Assembly (NCBI GenBank): GCA_038049695.1
Contig: CP142458.1
Span: 47,397,001-47,461,000, forward strand
Source of the DNA: Cinnamomum chago
Lineage: Eukaryota; Streptophyta; Magnoliopsida; Laurales; Lauraceae
Length of the DNA: 64,000 bases
Reading direction: 5' to 3'
The notes beneath the pieces were generated by a model. That model was not told the origin of the DNA. It worked only from the letters and a program-made list of their open reading frames with translations, and searched no databases. How positions within the stretch are numbered: the first letter of the stretch is position 1; each line of letters opens with the position of its first letter. The position numbers were made by a program, and so were the translations under genes. Below, piece after piece: positions 1-9,180 of this stretch.

Positions 1-220
1 ATGTGAGTAAAAAGTAAATCTAACATGATAAAATTATAATCAAATAATTTTGAAAACCATGATATGTAACTAAAATGGTGTATGAAGACAAAATCAATTG
101 ATCACAAATAAACATTGCATTTTAAGAAATGTAACTATGAAAGAACAAAATACAAATGTAGTTATGGCCAACAAAATGATTTAACTAAAAAGGATAGGTT
201 GGTCAAGGAGGTTCAAGAAA
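1..220 (-). mobile_element. S3 element: 3' noncoding part, cut by the window edge
   Basis: Read on the minus strand this follows the gag stop of S3 and matches the start of the noncoding region after gag in S1 (from 34817). It begins the same hairpin series: arms GACCAAC and GTTGGYC around a TAGTTAAATC loop. No coding frame is seen. The rest of S3 lies beyond position 1. Confidence 0.7.
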
Positions 221-400
221 TTAAGGTTTGTCTAAGTATCTAACTTTAGGAATTCACCTAAGGTCTTGAGAGTGTTGATCTTTGAGGCCTAGTTTAGAAG
301 TCCCACTAACTTAGGAGATTTGACTTGATAAATTTTTAATTTGAACTCATCACCATGATATTTAGATTTGACTAAATTTAGCTTAGATTGGTGATTACTC
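221..400 (-). pseudogene. 3' end of a Sirevirus-like Gag (S3)
   Basis: The minus strand aligns without large gaps to the last 60 or so codons of the S1 gag (about 34645-34816), including the tryptic stretch close to the end (DLR.IPKVRYLDKP-like) and the stop codon at 221-223. The proximal part of this gag is missing: at about 400 the similarity stops and a Copia Gag of another family (P) begins. The other end of S3, with its LTR and first 17 gag codons, is at 41174-43145. A deletion that removed the middle of the S3 gag together with the 3' half of P explains the junction. Boundary is good to about 10 bp. Confidence 0.65.
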
Positions 401-403
401 TTA

Positions 404-757
404 GTGTTTTCATACTGGGGGTTCCCTGAACCATCTTAGTGTTTATCAGCACCTTCATAGCAGCTTGCCTAGCAGGTCTAACCTGGTCTCAAACATCTCC
501 TTTAAGTTCGATATAATATTGTATGCTGACTTATAGGATTGATGTTGGTGTTGTAAAACACTAGACATGGATGCCTGTATAAAACATCTGGCTACCTCAT
601 TGTCTTTTGTCCATTTGGTGTAAAGGTCCTTTTCATACTGAGGTGCATGAAGTTCAGACTCAGGAAGGAAGGGTATGGTAAGGATATATCTGCATCCTGA
701 AGCTGTTAGGATAATATACAGGGTCCTTTTCCAGTCTATAAAGTTGGATTTCATCAA
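404..757 (-). pseudogene. Ty1/copia Gag fragment of element P (UBN2-type)
   Basis: The minus-strand frame from ATG at 757 reads like the N-terminal half of plant Copia Gag: an N-x-x-x-W-K/R-R-x-L start, a central YxK....D.EVARCFIQASM stretch, an LQHQHQ segment and an AY.II.NLKEMFE segment. It stops at 455-457, but the next frame continues family-typical sequence (RQAAMKVLINTKMVQGTP) down to about 404, so one frameshift lies near 470-490. Gag normally forms the particle; this copy is truncated (about 115 of the usual 250-300 residues) and has no zinc knuckle, protease or RT after it. P's primer site and LTR lie upstream at 4203-41173. Confidence 0.75.
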
Positions 758-972
758 CTTATTCTACTTGAGGATGGTCGCAAGTGGATTGAAAGTATTT
801 GAATTCATGCTTGAAAAACTGTAGCACATAACCATACATTCAATTAATGAATTTAAATGACATTAGGGTTTAGTATTCTACCAAATTTATGTGGGAATTC
901 TCATAACCACTATATTCAGAATACATCGGAATCCCAATCTCTGGGGTATGCCTCCTTGGGGAGTGTGAATAC
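758..972. other. junction region; tail may be a polypurine tract of L0
   Basis: No reading frame seen. The right end, TTGGGGAGTGTGAATAC just before TG at 973, resembles a plus-strand polypurine tract next to a 3' LTR. If so, part of this segment is the 3' internal end of L0 and the rest is P leader upstream of its gag ATG. The border is not clear. Confidence 0.35.
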
Positions 973-1260
973 TGTTAGTGTCACAGTTCTGTGATCACTG
1001 CTTTTGTATTGTCAATTCCATGCCAATGTGTTCCGGAGGCCTTTTCTCTCGAAGTGTGTCAAGGAAGATCTATTTCAAGAGATTCTTTTAACTTTTGGAT
1101 GGCCCCGGATTCGTCAAGATTGCCTCATTGTGTGTGCGAACCATCTCAGGTATTTCGGACCCAGAACCATTTCCTTTCTGGACCCTCTGGAGCCTTGGTT
1201 TAAAACTTGTTTTCAAACTCTTTTATTCACATTCTGTTTTGTCCAAAAAAAGGAGGTTTG

Positions 1261-1853
1261 GTGACCTTTCGGTCACCTGGCGGCTAGCCTCTTTGCAAGA
1301 AGCGGCTAACCGCCAGGTAACCGAAATTCCTCGGTTACAATTCCAGTATGCAACTTTCTGGGAAAATTAGTTCGGCCACCTAGCGGTTAACTAGCGGCTA
1401 CCGGCAGGTAACCAAAAATCCCACGGTTACTTTTCTAGTATGAATACCTCTGATGTTAAGGAAGTTCGGCCACCCCGCGGTTACCTTGTGGCTAACCGCC
1501 ATATGGGCTGACGGCTAACCTCCAGGTAACTGAGTTATTGCAGTTACATTTCCAGAATGCATACTATCTGCTGTTAAGGGAGTTCGGCCACCCCACGGTT
1601 ACCTTGCGGCTAACCGCCATATGGGCTGGCGGCTAACTGCCAAGCAACCGAATTTCACGGTTACTTTTCCAGTATGCATCATTTTCTGGGTTGTGATTTC
1701 GGACACCCAACGGTCACCTCACAGCTAGCTGCCAAGGCCTCCAACGGCTAACCACGAGCTGACCGAATTAGAAAATATAGTCGTTACCTCAGAACAATTG
1801 AAATGAGGCTAGCCGAACTGCCATAACTAGCCGTTGGGATCTTTTCTATATAT
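1261..1853 (+). promoter_or_regulatory. L0 promoter: CGGCTAACCG array, MSA-like site, TATA box
   Basis: About a dozen copies of CGGCTAACCG / CGGTTACC-like words, many as inverted pairs, fill 1261-1815. TAGCCGTTGGG at 1828-1838 is the reverse complement of CCCAACGGCTA, an exact fit to the MSA consensus YCYAACGGYYA. A TATATAT box follows at 1847-1853. Confidence 0.5.
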
Positions 1854-2600
1854 TTCTGGAGTTCGTTTTGCACTTTGAGCAGCACAGTTTTGAGAGCTTT
1901 GATGCCTTATTCCTCCCTATCCTTTCTAAGCTCTTAAACCCTTTTCCAAACACACTTGTACCTTATCTAGAAAATGTATGAGCTATCTTTAGCCTCAATA
2001 TAAGTGTGAATGGAAGAAAGGCTTCTAGGTTGATTCTCAAATAGAATAGATTCATGTTATCCTAGAACCCAAATCTCTTAAACCTTGGTTGTGCAACACA
2101 ATGGAAGATCAACATCAACACCAAGCTTGCTTCAAGAGGTTAAAGCTTCAACTACAGGTGGAGCTTCATTGAACACTTCCAGTCATCATCAAAGGCAAGT
2201 GTTCTTCTCATCATCAACATCTACAACTTGTGTATTTTATGATAGTGGTGTGAATATGTGTGATTCATCCACTCCAAAATGTATGTGGGGGATTAGATTT
2301 GTGTGATCGAACCTCGTTACCAAAATTACCTTGTGTATGTGATTGATGTCATTACTTGTGTAGTTTTGATTCATCATAGTGGAACCAAGGGACTTTGTGA
2401 CCCTTGGGAGTGGATGTAGGACATATGGTCCGAACCACCATAAATTTGTGTGCATCTTCTCATATGGCTTGTCTCAATGTCTTGATATAGTTTTGAGCAT
2501 TATTTTATGCACACACCTTGTCTTCACATCACTTAGTTTCTTTGTCATCTTGTTTAATAAATGAAAAAAAAAGGGTATGAATTTTCGTAGTCCTATTCCC

Positions 2601-2620
2601 CTCCCCCCCCCCCCCCCCCC
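2601..2620. repeat. C homopolymer tract near the L0 3' end
   Basis: An uninterrupted C tract close to 20 bases, in the position where every Sirevirus-like LTR of this window has a CCCTATTCAC(C)n CTCTAGG motif. Length here may be affected by sequencing. Confidence 0.75.
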
Positions 2621-2634
2621 ATAGGACTTGTACA

Positions 2635-4202
2635 TTGGCCCTAATTGCTCTTTAAAATACCACCTAGATTGGTGCGGATCAAAGTTGGTCAAAATTAGGA
2701 TTAAGACTAACTTTCCATGATCCCTTTCATTCATTATTATCTAGGTATCTCATACCAAATAATAAATGACTCCCGATTAACTTCGGTTTCTAAAATAAAT
2801 GAGGAAAATCCTTGGGGATACTACATTATTTTAGTTAAGTGTGACCCACGTACCAACTAGCATTGCATGAGAACCGGTGCGGGCAGCTCCTCCTTGGGGA
2901 GTGGGCCCCCGCTCCGTCTCACCAATACTATCCATAGGAGATCCATATCTAGTAACCAGACAAGTAAAAGCCCTCAGTGGGGAACGGCCATTCTCAAGAT
3001 GGCGCAAGGCTAATAATTTCCTTACAATGGACCTATGGTGGAAAACCATGGGGATTTTCTCAATTTAAATGCCCCGCTCCCACTTAATATTTTAGAATTG
3101 AGGATTTCCTTTTAGGTATTTGGACCCACAAATATAGATATCAAATCATCTCATGATATGACCAATGATTGGTTCCGAGTCAAGTTATTTTATGGAAGGT
3201 CTAGTTTCTTAATTTAGTGTTACAGATGGATCCATCTCATGGGCCCATCAACTCTAATTAGAACTCTTTCCAAAAATTAATTTGATTTGACCAATTTTGG
3301 TAACTTGCTATGTTTGGATCAGATTTGGAAACATTCTAAATTAAGCATTCATCCATAAATAGAAAAAGCTAAAATTAGAAACTAGTCCTCTCTTCCACAT
3401 GGCCCAAGCGGAATAGACTTCTTGGACTTCTAGACTTTCCAAAACTTTGGGATTCCTCAAACTCTTTGGGCATCACCAAAAAGCTTTTGGTAATCTTCAA
3501 ACTCTTTGATTAGGAGTCCAACTTTACTTTCCTTCCTCTTCTTAGACATCGCCAAAATTTATAAATTTAGATAAATTACATAAATTCCTATGCCTCAATT
3601 ATGAGACTTACATGGTAATCTAAACATGGAAATAAAAGGGCTATAGGGAAATTCACCATGCCTTGTCCTTTCACGGGAAACCAAGGAAACCATGATGCCC
3701 TTTACACTTAGCCTCAAATAAACCAATAATCATAAAAAGAAAGTAAAAGACTTGTGGGCCATATGGAGAGGACATGATCATCTGCAAGTTAGAATCTCAT
3801 ACAACCATACAAATCACAAAAATAGGCTGCCAAATAATGCTGGAAAAACAGGATGTAAGAGAAGACCCGAAACCGAAAAATCCAATTTCTGCAACCTGCT
3901 GTGCAGTGTCCTCGGTTGACCGGCCAAAGGGCTCGGTCGACCGAGCTGACGGAAACCTGCAACTTGGGTTTTTGCAGTTTGTGTCCAATCTTCACCAAAT
4001 CACTTCTAAAGTGTTTCAATGGATTCCTACCATCCTTCCATCATTATTAAACTCTTTTGTGACTATCAAAACATGAATTTACTATTAAACCAAGTAAATT
4101 CATCAAGAACTGATCCTTACATAGCCCTTGCTCTATCATCTTCACATCTCATGCAAAGATTAGAACAAGCTTGTTGATCTAACATGATTAGAGATGAGGT
4201 AT
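2635..4202 (-). mobile_element. P element: 5' leader, minus strand
   Basis: Lies between the P primer site and the L0 insertion and continues to the P gag ATG at 757. No credible coding region on either strand. It holds one pair of 10-bp palindromes, CGGTTGACCG (3913-3922) and CGGTCGACCG (3934-3943), 21 bp apart, like the LTR arrays elsewhere. Without L0 the leader would be about 1.8 kb, long for a Copia element, so further insertions may be hidden in it. Confidence 0.5.
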
Positions 4203-4215
4203 GGCTCTGATACCA
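4203..4215 (-). other. primer-binding site of P (initiator Met tRNA)
   Basis: Minus strand TGGTATCAGAGCC, two bases after the LTR end (..TTCCAACA at 4218). It is complementary to the 3' end of plant initiator methionine tRNA. This fixes the minus orientation of P and its 5' LTR border. Confidence 0.85.
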
Positions 4216-4217
4216 AT

Positions 4218-4445
4218 TGTTGGAAATAGGTGGGCCGTTCAGATAGGTTTCAAAAACTTTTGACCCACTTGATGCAGGGATCAACTATCTATAACGATCA
4301 ACTATCTATAAGGCAACTAAACTCAAGCCAGGATGCAATCCCTCAAACTCACAAATCATGTACAGCAATATAACCAATTTAGAAGATAGAAAACAACACC
4401 TAAATATGCAACCACGAAATCTACAACATACAAGGATGTAGATTA
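4218..4445 (-). mobile_element. P 5' LTR, segment 1 (3' end of the LTR)
   Basis: Plus strand begins TGTTGGAAATAGGTGGGCC, the reverse complement of the LTR 3' terminus. It is an inverted copy of about 40985-41173. Interrupted by S4 at 4446. Segments 2-4 are 6344-6690, 14200-14494 and 38834-41173; together the LTR is about 3.2 kb. Confidence 0.8.
4441..4445. repeat. TSD of S4 (GATTA), left copy; right copy 6339-6343
   Basis: GATTA directly before TGAAAG (4446) and again directly after TAACA (6338). Confidence 0.9.
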
Positions 4446-6338
4446 TGAAAGTCCACGAGGATCCTAACCCTAGAGGGGGGGGGGTGAATAGGGTGAGCTA
4501 CAATTGTGAACAATTTAGACCAATTTTAACTTCTTAACAAAAACTAGTCACATGTGATGATTAAACAAACAATATGCGGAAGCTTAAACAAAAACAATCA
4601 CCACATAGCAATCACCACAACACAATATTTATAGTGGTTCGGCCAACGTGCCTACATCCACTACCGGCTTGTGAATCCAACACCCCACCGGATTTCCACT
4701 ATTTATGCTTTTTACTAGGCTAAGCAATAACCCTTACAATGTTGCTTTTCAAGGCTAAACAACAACCTCTCAATGTGCTTTTAGAGGCTAAGCAATAACC
4801 TTTACAAAATGCTTTTCTTAGGCTAAGCAATAACCTTACACAATGCTTTTCTTAGGCTAAGCAATAACCTTTACAAATCAATATTTCTCTAAGAAAGTGT
4901 TTACTCAACACTCTAAGAGATTACAATTTAAGCTCAAATAAATTGCCTCTAAATAGGCGGATATGAAAATGAAAATCCTAACTCACACAAACACTCAATG
5001 AATGCAAAGATGTATGCTTATGAAGTGTGTGTGTGAAAACTTCAATCAAGTTTAAAAGTAAGCTCAATCAATTTATGCTTAATGCAATTTGAAAGTTTAA
5101 GGCACAAAAAGATATGATTGAAGTTCTATGCAAATCACTTGAACAATTACACACTTGTGAATGATATGAAAATCTAAAGATCACAAGTTGTATGAAAGTG
5201 TTTAAGCCTAATCAAGTGATGCATGTGCAATGTTGTTTTCAAAACTAATTAGTTTAACTAAAGTTTAAATGTATGAAAACAACAAAGGAAGTTTCAACCA
5301 AGTGAAAGAATCATGCAATGAAAGAAATCAAAGATTTAGGCTAAGCATGATTAAGAAAGATTAAAACAAAACTTGGGTTGAAATCAAAGTGATGAATCCA
5401 ATCTTGAATATCAAAGATGAAAGGAAGAAAGGATTCAACACATCATTGTTATCATGCTTGAAATCATTTTCCAAAGATTCAAATAAAGCACATAACAAAT
5501 GATTAATTAAAAGTAAAACTTACTTGGAGATTTAACTTAGTTGATCCAAGCTTAAGATTTACTTAATGACCCCTTGATGTCTCTTAGATCATCCCCTTTG
5601 TCTTCTCTCAAAGCTCCTCAAAGAAGGCTTCAAAAATCTCCAACCATTGACAAAGGAAAGAACTCATTTATAACCCCAAAACAGCTCAGCGGCTAGTTTA
5701 CCCGGTTAACCCCATGACAGGCCGGTTAACCGGGTAAGCCCAACGATCAGAAAAAGAGCCGTTGAGCTCAGGATCCCGGTTAACATCCAGTGTGGCCGGT
5801 TGACCGGCCACACATGGCCGGTTGACCGGGCCTGCAGCCCCATTTTTCCCATTTTTGGGTTTTTGAAGATTTTCTTTGGGGATCTTTTGGGCCATTAAAA
5901 TCAAGCTTTTTCACATGTTTTAAATCATTCAAAGATGTATAAAAACTTGAAACATGGAAAAGCAAAAATGTTTTCAATCTTTTAAAAACAAGAACTAGCT
6001 TGATTTTCAAAACTTTCTTTTCAAATAAATTGAATTTTTGAAAGTTTTCTGAGGGGACATTTGGGGTCATTGAATCAAGCTTTAAAACAAGTTTTAAATC
6101 AATCTTAGAGTTTTAAAACCAAAGGCATGCTTGATTCAATAAAACTCATTTCAAAACTAAATGTATCCAAGATAAAGAACATATCATGCATGATTGAATA
6201 CTTTTTCAACTCTTGAAAGCAATGCATGTCTAAATCAAGATTTCAAGTGTTTTAAAATCAAAGCATGTGTGAAAATGCGAATGATGAATAAAATGATTAT
6301 GCATCCATCAAATTGCAATCTATACAAAATTCCTAACA
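4446..6338 (-). mobile_element. S4: solo LTR, Sirevirus-like, minus strand
   Basis: 1893 bp, bounded by TG...CA (minus strand starts TGTTAGGAATTTTG and ends GGACTTTCA) and a perfect 5-bp TSD, so it is a solo LTR. Minus-strand order: array of CCGGTTAACC / CCGGTTGACC palindromes (5702-5829), TATA (5666-5672), tandem GGTTATTGCTTAGCC units (about 4725-4875), CCGGTAGTGGATGTAGGC block, then a C tract (G run at about 4476-4485 on the plus strand) and the LTR end. About as long as the S1 LTRs. Confidence 0.85.
5666..5829 (-). promoter_or_regulatory. S4 promoter: GTTAAC palindrome array and TATA box
   Basis: Palindromes begin at 5702, 5722, 5776, 5796 and 5818, spaced 20, 54, 20 and 22 bp. The core is CCGGTTAACC, with CCGGTTGACCGG in the last two. 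An AACGG site (minus strand, about 5755-5765) lies between the groups. TATAAAT on the minus strand at 5666-5672. Confidence 0.6.
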
Positions 6339-6343
6339 GATTA

Positions 6344-6690
6344 TACCTTTGGAGCTTAGTAGTGCTCTAATGGAGAAGTTGTGACTTTCTTTGATGATGA
6401 AACACTTTCACTAATCAAATCAGAATCTCCAACACCTTTTGATCTTCCACGCTATGACCCATATCAGATTCTCTTTTCTCAAGAAAATGTTGGAATCTAC
6501 AAGAGAAAACCCTAAAGGAAACTAGAAGAGAACTTAAAGAGGGTGAGAGAGAGTGGTGTGCAACTCTTGCACAATCTTAGCGCCTTGGGCGTGAATCCCA
6601 ATGCATGGAATAGTGTTGGACGTCCAAGGCCTCTTCTCCCCTTTTTATATCACTTAAGCAACCTCCTCTTACTAATTTAAATAGAAGTCT
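6344..6690 (-). mobile_element. P 5' LTR, segment 2
   Basis: Inverted copy of roughly 40630-40970. The matching words include the block with GATCTTCCACGCTATGACCC and its plus-strand counterpart GGGTCATAGCGTGGAAGATC. Bounded left by the S4 TSD and right by the S0 TSD. No gene. Confidence 0.8.
6686..6690. repeat. TSD of S0 (AGTCT), left copy; right copy 14195-14199
   Basis: AGTCT directly before TGTTAGGGAT (6691) and directly after ..CTTACA (14194). Confidence 0.92.
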
Positions 6691-7085
6691 TGTTAGGGAT
6701 TTTGTAGATTACAATTTGATGGATGCATTTTCATTCTAGCATCATTTGATTCACACACACTTGCATTGTTTTAAATAAACTTGAAATCTTATTTTATTCA
6801 TTCATTGCTTTTAAGATTTGTAAAAGTATTGATTTATGCATGATTTGTCTTTTTATCTTGGATGCATTTGATTTAGAAAAGAGTTTTTAAGAAATCAAGC
6901 AAGCCTTTGTTTTAAAAGTTTTGAATCTTTTTAGGCTTTTTATGTCATGTTTTAAAAACCATTAGAATCTTTAAAACATGTTTTCCAAGCTTGATTTAGT
7001 GGCCAAAAGGTCCCCCAAAGAAATAACTTTGAAATGGCAAAAGTTGGATTTTTTGTCAAAAGGGGGGTTGTCCCGGCAGTGTCGC

Positions 7086-7250
7086 CGGTCGACCGAGATA
7101 CAGGTCTCGGTCGACCGAGACAACTGCAGGCAAAATTTGCCTGGGAGCACCAACGGTCAGAAATATGACCGTTGTGTGTTCTCGGTCGACCGAGGCCTGT
7201 GTGCCGGTCGACCGAGGACTAGCCGTTGGACATTTTTGGCTATAAATATG
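7086..7250 (+). promoter_or_regulatory. S0 5' LTR promoter: CGGTCGACCG array, MSA site, TATA box
   Basis: CGGTCGACCG at 7086, 7108, 7183 and 7205: two pairs, each 22 bp apart. Between the pairs lies an inverted repeat AACGGTCAG...TGACCGTT (about 7153-7175). TAGCCGTTGGA at 7220-7230 is TCCAACGGCTA on the minus strand, an exact match to the plant MSA consensus YCYAACGGYYA bound by three-repeat MYB proteins. The TATAAATA box follows at 7241. A cell-cycle response is inferred, not shown. Confidence 0.6.
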
Positions 7251-7410
7251 AGTTCTTTCCCTTGCCAAAAGTTGGGAATTTTAACCCCTCCTTGAGAGGA
7301 TTTGAGGCATATCAAAAGGGAAAAGAAACAAGGGATGAAGGGGATGATTAGGAAAGCTAAAGCTTGGATTAATGAAGTTAAACCACCAAGTAGGCTCTTC
7401 CTTCCTTAAT

Positions 7411-8004
7411 CATATGCTTTCATGCTTTTGTTTTATTTTTGGTAAATCATTTCTAGCATGTTAAACTATGTTTGTGTTGTGTCCTTAACATGTTTTATGT
7501 TTTGAGTTGATTTATTGTTTTGGATACAACACCATATGATTCAATACAAGTAGTACTTAACTTTGGTAAATCTAAGTAGATCATGTTAATGGAAAAATCT
7601 TTGGAATTATATGTAACATGATCCATATACTTGGTTGAATCTTTGGTTGTTGTTTTCCATCATAAGAAAATCACTTTCAAAACTATCTTATGTTTTGGAT
7701 TCAACTTCTTTACAAATCATATGTTTTCATGTTTTGTTTTATCATTGGTAAATCTTTGTAGCATGTTAATCTATGATTTGTTGTATCCTTAGCATGTTTT
7801 ATATTTTGAATAGATCTATTGTTTTGGATACATCACCATTGATTCATCAAAGTAGTACTTTATCTTTGGTAAATCTAAGTAGATCATGTTAATGAAATAT
7901 GTAACATGATTCATATACTTTGTTGAATCTTTGGTTGTTGTTTTCCATCATAAGAAAATCTCTTTCAAATGTATCTTATGTTTTGGATTCAACATCATTA
8001 CAAA
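7411..8004 (+). repeat. direct duplication of about 300 bp in the S0 5' LTR
   Basis: 7411-7717 and 7718-8004 share long runs, such as the GGTAAATCTAAGTAGATCATG and TTTGGTTGTTGTTTTCCATC words. The same duplication is in the 3' LTR (12698-13003 and 13004-13290), so it predates insertion. Confidence 0.8.
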
Positions 8005-8516
8005 TCATATGTGTATTATTGTTTTAAAGTTTTACAACTTGCTTTGCTTTGATTAGGTATATCATATTCAAGTTGTATTTTATAATTACATATGATTTGT
8101 CCCCTAATTTCAATCAAATCTATTTTTATGTTTTGAGCTTCATTGATGATTTGATTGACATCCCTATGCATCACATGTTTAGAGCTAATCCATTTCATAC
8201 AACTTGTGTAACTTTGATATCATTAACAAGTTGTTACTTTTAACATGTGATTGCATCACTTCCTCAATCATAAATGTTTTATGAGCTAAAACTTTCAAAA
8301 GCCTTAGGCATACATTTATGAGCTTTCATTTTCAAAATGATTGAGGACCACACACACACACTTCATATACTTTCATCTTTGCATTCATAGTGTGAGTGTG
8401 TATTAGTTTTTCACTTCCATATCCGCCTATTTAAGAGGCAATGTAATGAGCTTAATTGAATCTCCATCAAGTGTATCAAAGACACTATCTTAGTGAGATA
8501 ACCAACCTTTTGGTTG

Positions 8517-8655
8517 AAGAGGTTATTGCTTAGCCTATAAAAGCATAGTGTATAGGTTGATGTTAAGCCTTGAAAAACATCAATGTAAAGGTTATTGCTA
8601 AGCCTTGGAAAGCATATTGTAAAGGTTATTGCTTAGCCTATTGAAAAGCATAAAT
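8517..8655 (+). repeat. tandem GGTTATTGCTTAGCC units in the LTR
   Basis: Four imperfect units of about 33-36 bp, each containing AAAGGTTATTGCTTAGCCT and ending in AAAAGCAT. The same family of units is at about 13804-13940, 21485-21615, 38440-38575 and 15740-15810, and inverted at 4725-4875 and 41580-41755. Confidence 0.8.
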
Positions 8656-8908
8656 AGTGGAAATCCGGTGGGGTGTTGGTTCACAAGCCGGTAGTGGATG
8701 CAGGCATTGAGGCCGAACCACTATAAATACTTGTGTGATGGTGCTTGCTTTGTGGTGATTGTTTTCTTTAAGCTTCCGCATTTTGTTTGATAATCATCAC
8801 TTGTGACTAGTTTGTTTTAAAGAAGTTAAAAGATTAAAAATTGGTCATAAAAGAAGCTCACCCTATTCCCCCCCCCCTCTAGGGTTCGGATCCCCATGGA
8901 CTTACAAG

Positions 8909-8920
8909 TGGTATCAGAGC
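8909..8920 (+). other. S0 primer-binding site (initiator Met tRNA)
   Basis: TGGTATCAGAGC, two bases after the 5' LTR. Confidence 0.9.
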
Positions 8921-9180
8921 GGGTTACTCCATTTTAGGGCTTAAAAACTCGGAGTTGATCCTTGCTAGATTTGAACCCTAGTGTTGTGTTTATTGCATAT
9001 CTTTATGATGATTTCCACTTTGTTTGAAAATGTTTTTCCCTAGCCTCCTTGCACCACTCTAAGACTTTTCTAAGTTATATCTTGTAGAGTTGGTGAGTCC
9101 TCAAAGTGATTTCTCAAGGACACATTTTCAAGACCTTAGGTGTATTTTCAAAGGTAGAGTATTTGAGTAACCTTAAGGCC
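8921..9180 (+). other. S0 leader
   Basis: Short noncoding leader. It already holds one hairpin of the array type: arms CACCACTCTA (9052-9061) and TAGAGTTGGTG (9085-9095) around TAAGTTATATCT. No reading frame of note. Confidence 0.5.

Larger units (their letters stand above)
973..2634 (+). mobile_element. L0: Copia/Sirevirus-type LTR
   Basis: Starts TGTTAGTGTCAC and ends GGACTTGTACA. It shows the order seen in the other Sirevirus-like LTRs here: CpG palindrome array (about 1261-1830), MSA-like site (1828-1838), TATA box (1847-1853), GGTCCGAACCACCATAAAT-like block (2427-2452), then a long C tract (about 2601-2620) and a short 3' end. Flanks AATAC and TTGGC do not match, and a PPT-like run lies just upstream, so it is more likely the 3' LTR of a truncated plus-strand element than a clean solo LTR. 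Confidence 0.65.
6691..8906 (+). mobile_element. S0 5' LTR
   Basis: TGTTAGGGATTTTG to ATGGACTTACA. Contains the promoter block (7086-7250), a directly duplicated segment of about 300 bp (7411-7717 and 7718-8004), tandem GGTTATTGCTTAGCC units (about 8517-8655), the CCGGTAGTGGATGCAGGC block (about 8687) and a C tract near 8871-8880. It is 20 bp longer than the 3' LTR, mainly through one extra 22-bp palindrome unit. Confidence 0.9.

Noticed and set aside
973..2634. L0 as a clean solo LTR
   Set aside because: The flanks do not form a TSD and a polypurine-like run precedes it, so a truncated element is more likely.
2831..3068. Overlapping frames on both strands in the P leader
   Set aside because: Short, without motifs, and lying in a region with a primer site upstream and gag downstream; treated as leader.
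7086..7214. Regular palindromes with unique spacers, resembling a CRISPR array
   Set aside because: The repeats are 10-12 bp, spacers about 11 bp, the context is a plant LTR promoter, and no cas-like gene exists.
8909..8920. TGGTATCAGAGC words as tRNA genes
   Set aside because: Only the complement of a tRNA 3' end is present; these are primer-binding sites next to LTRs.
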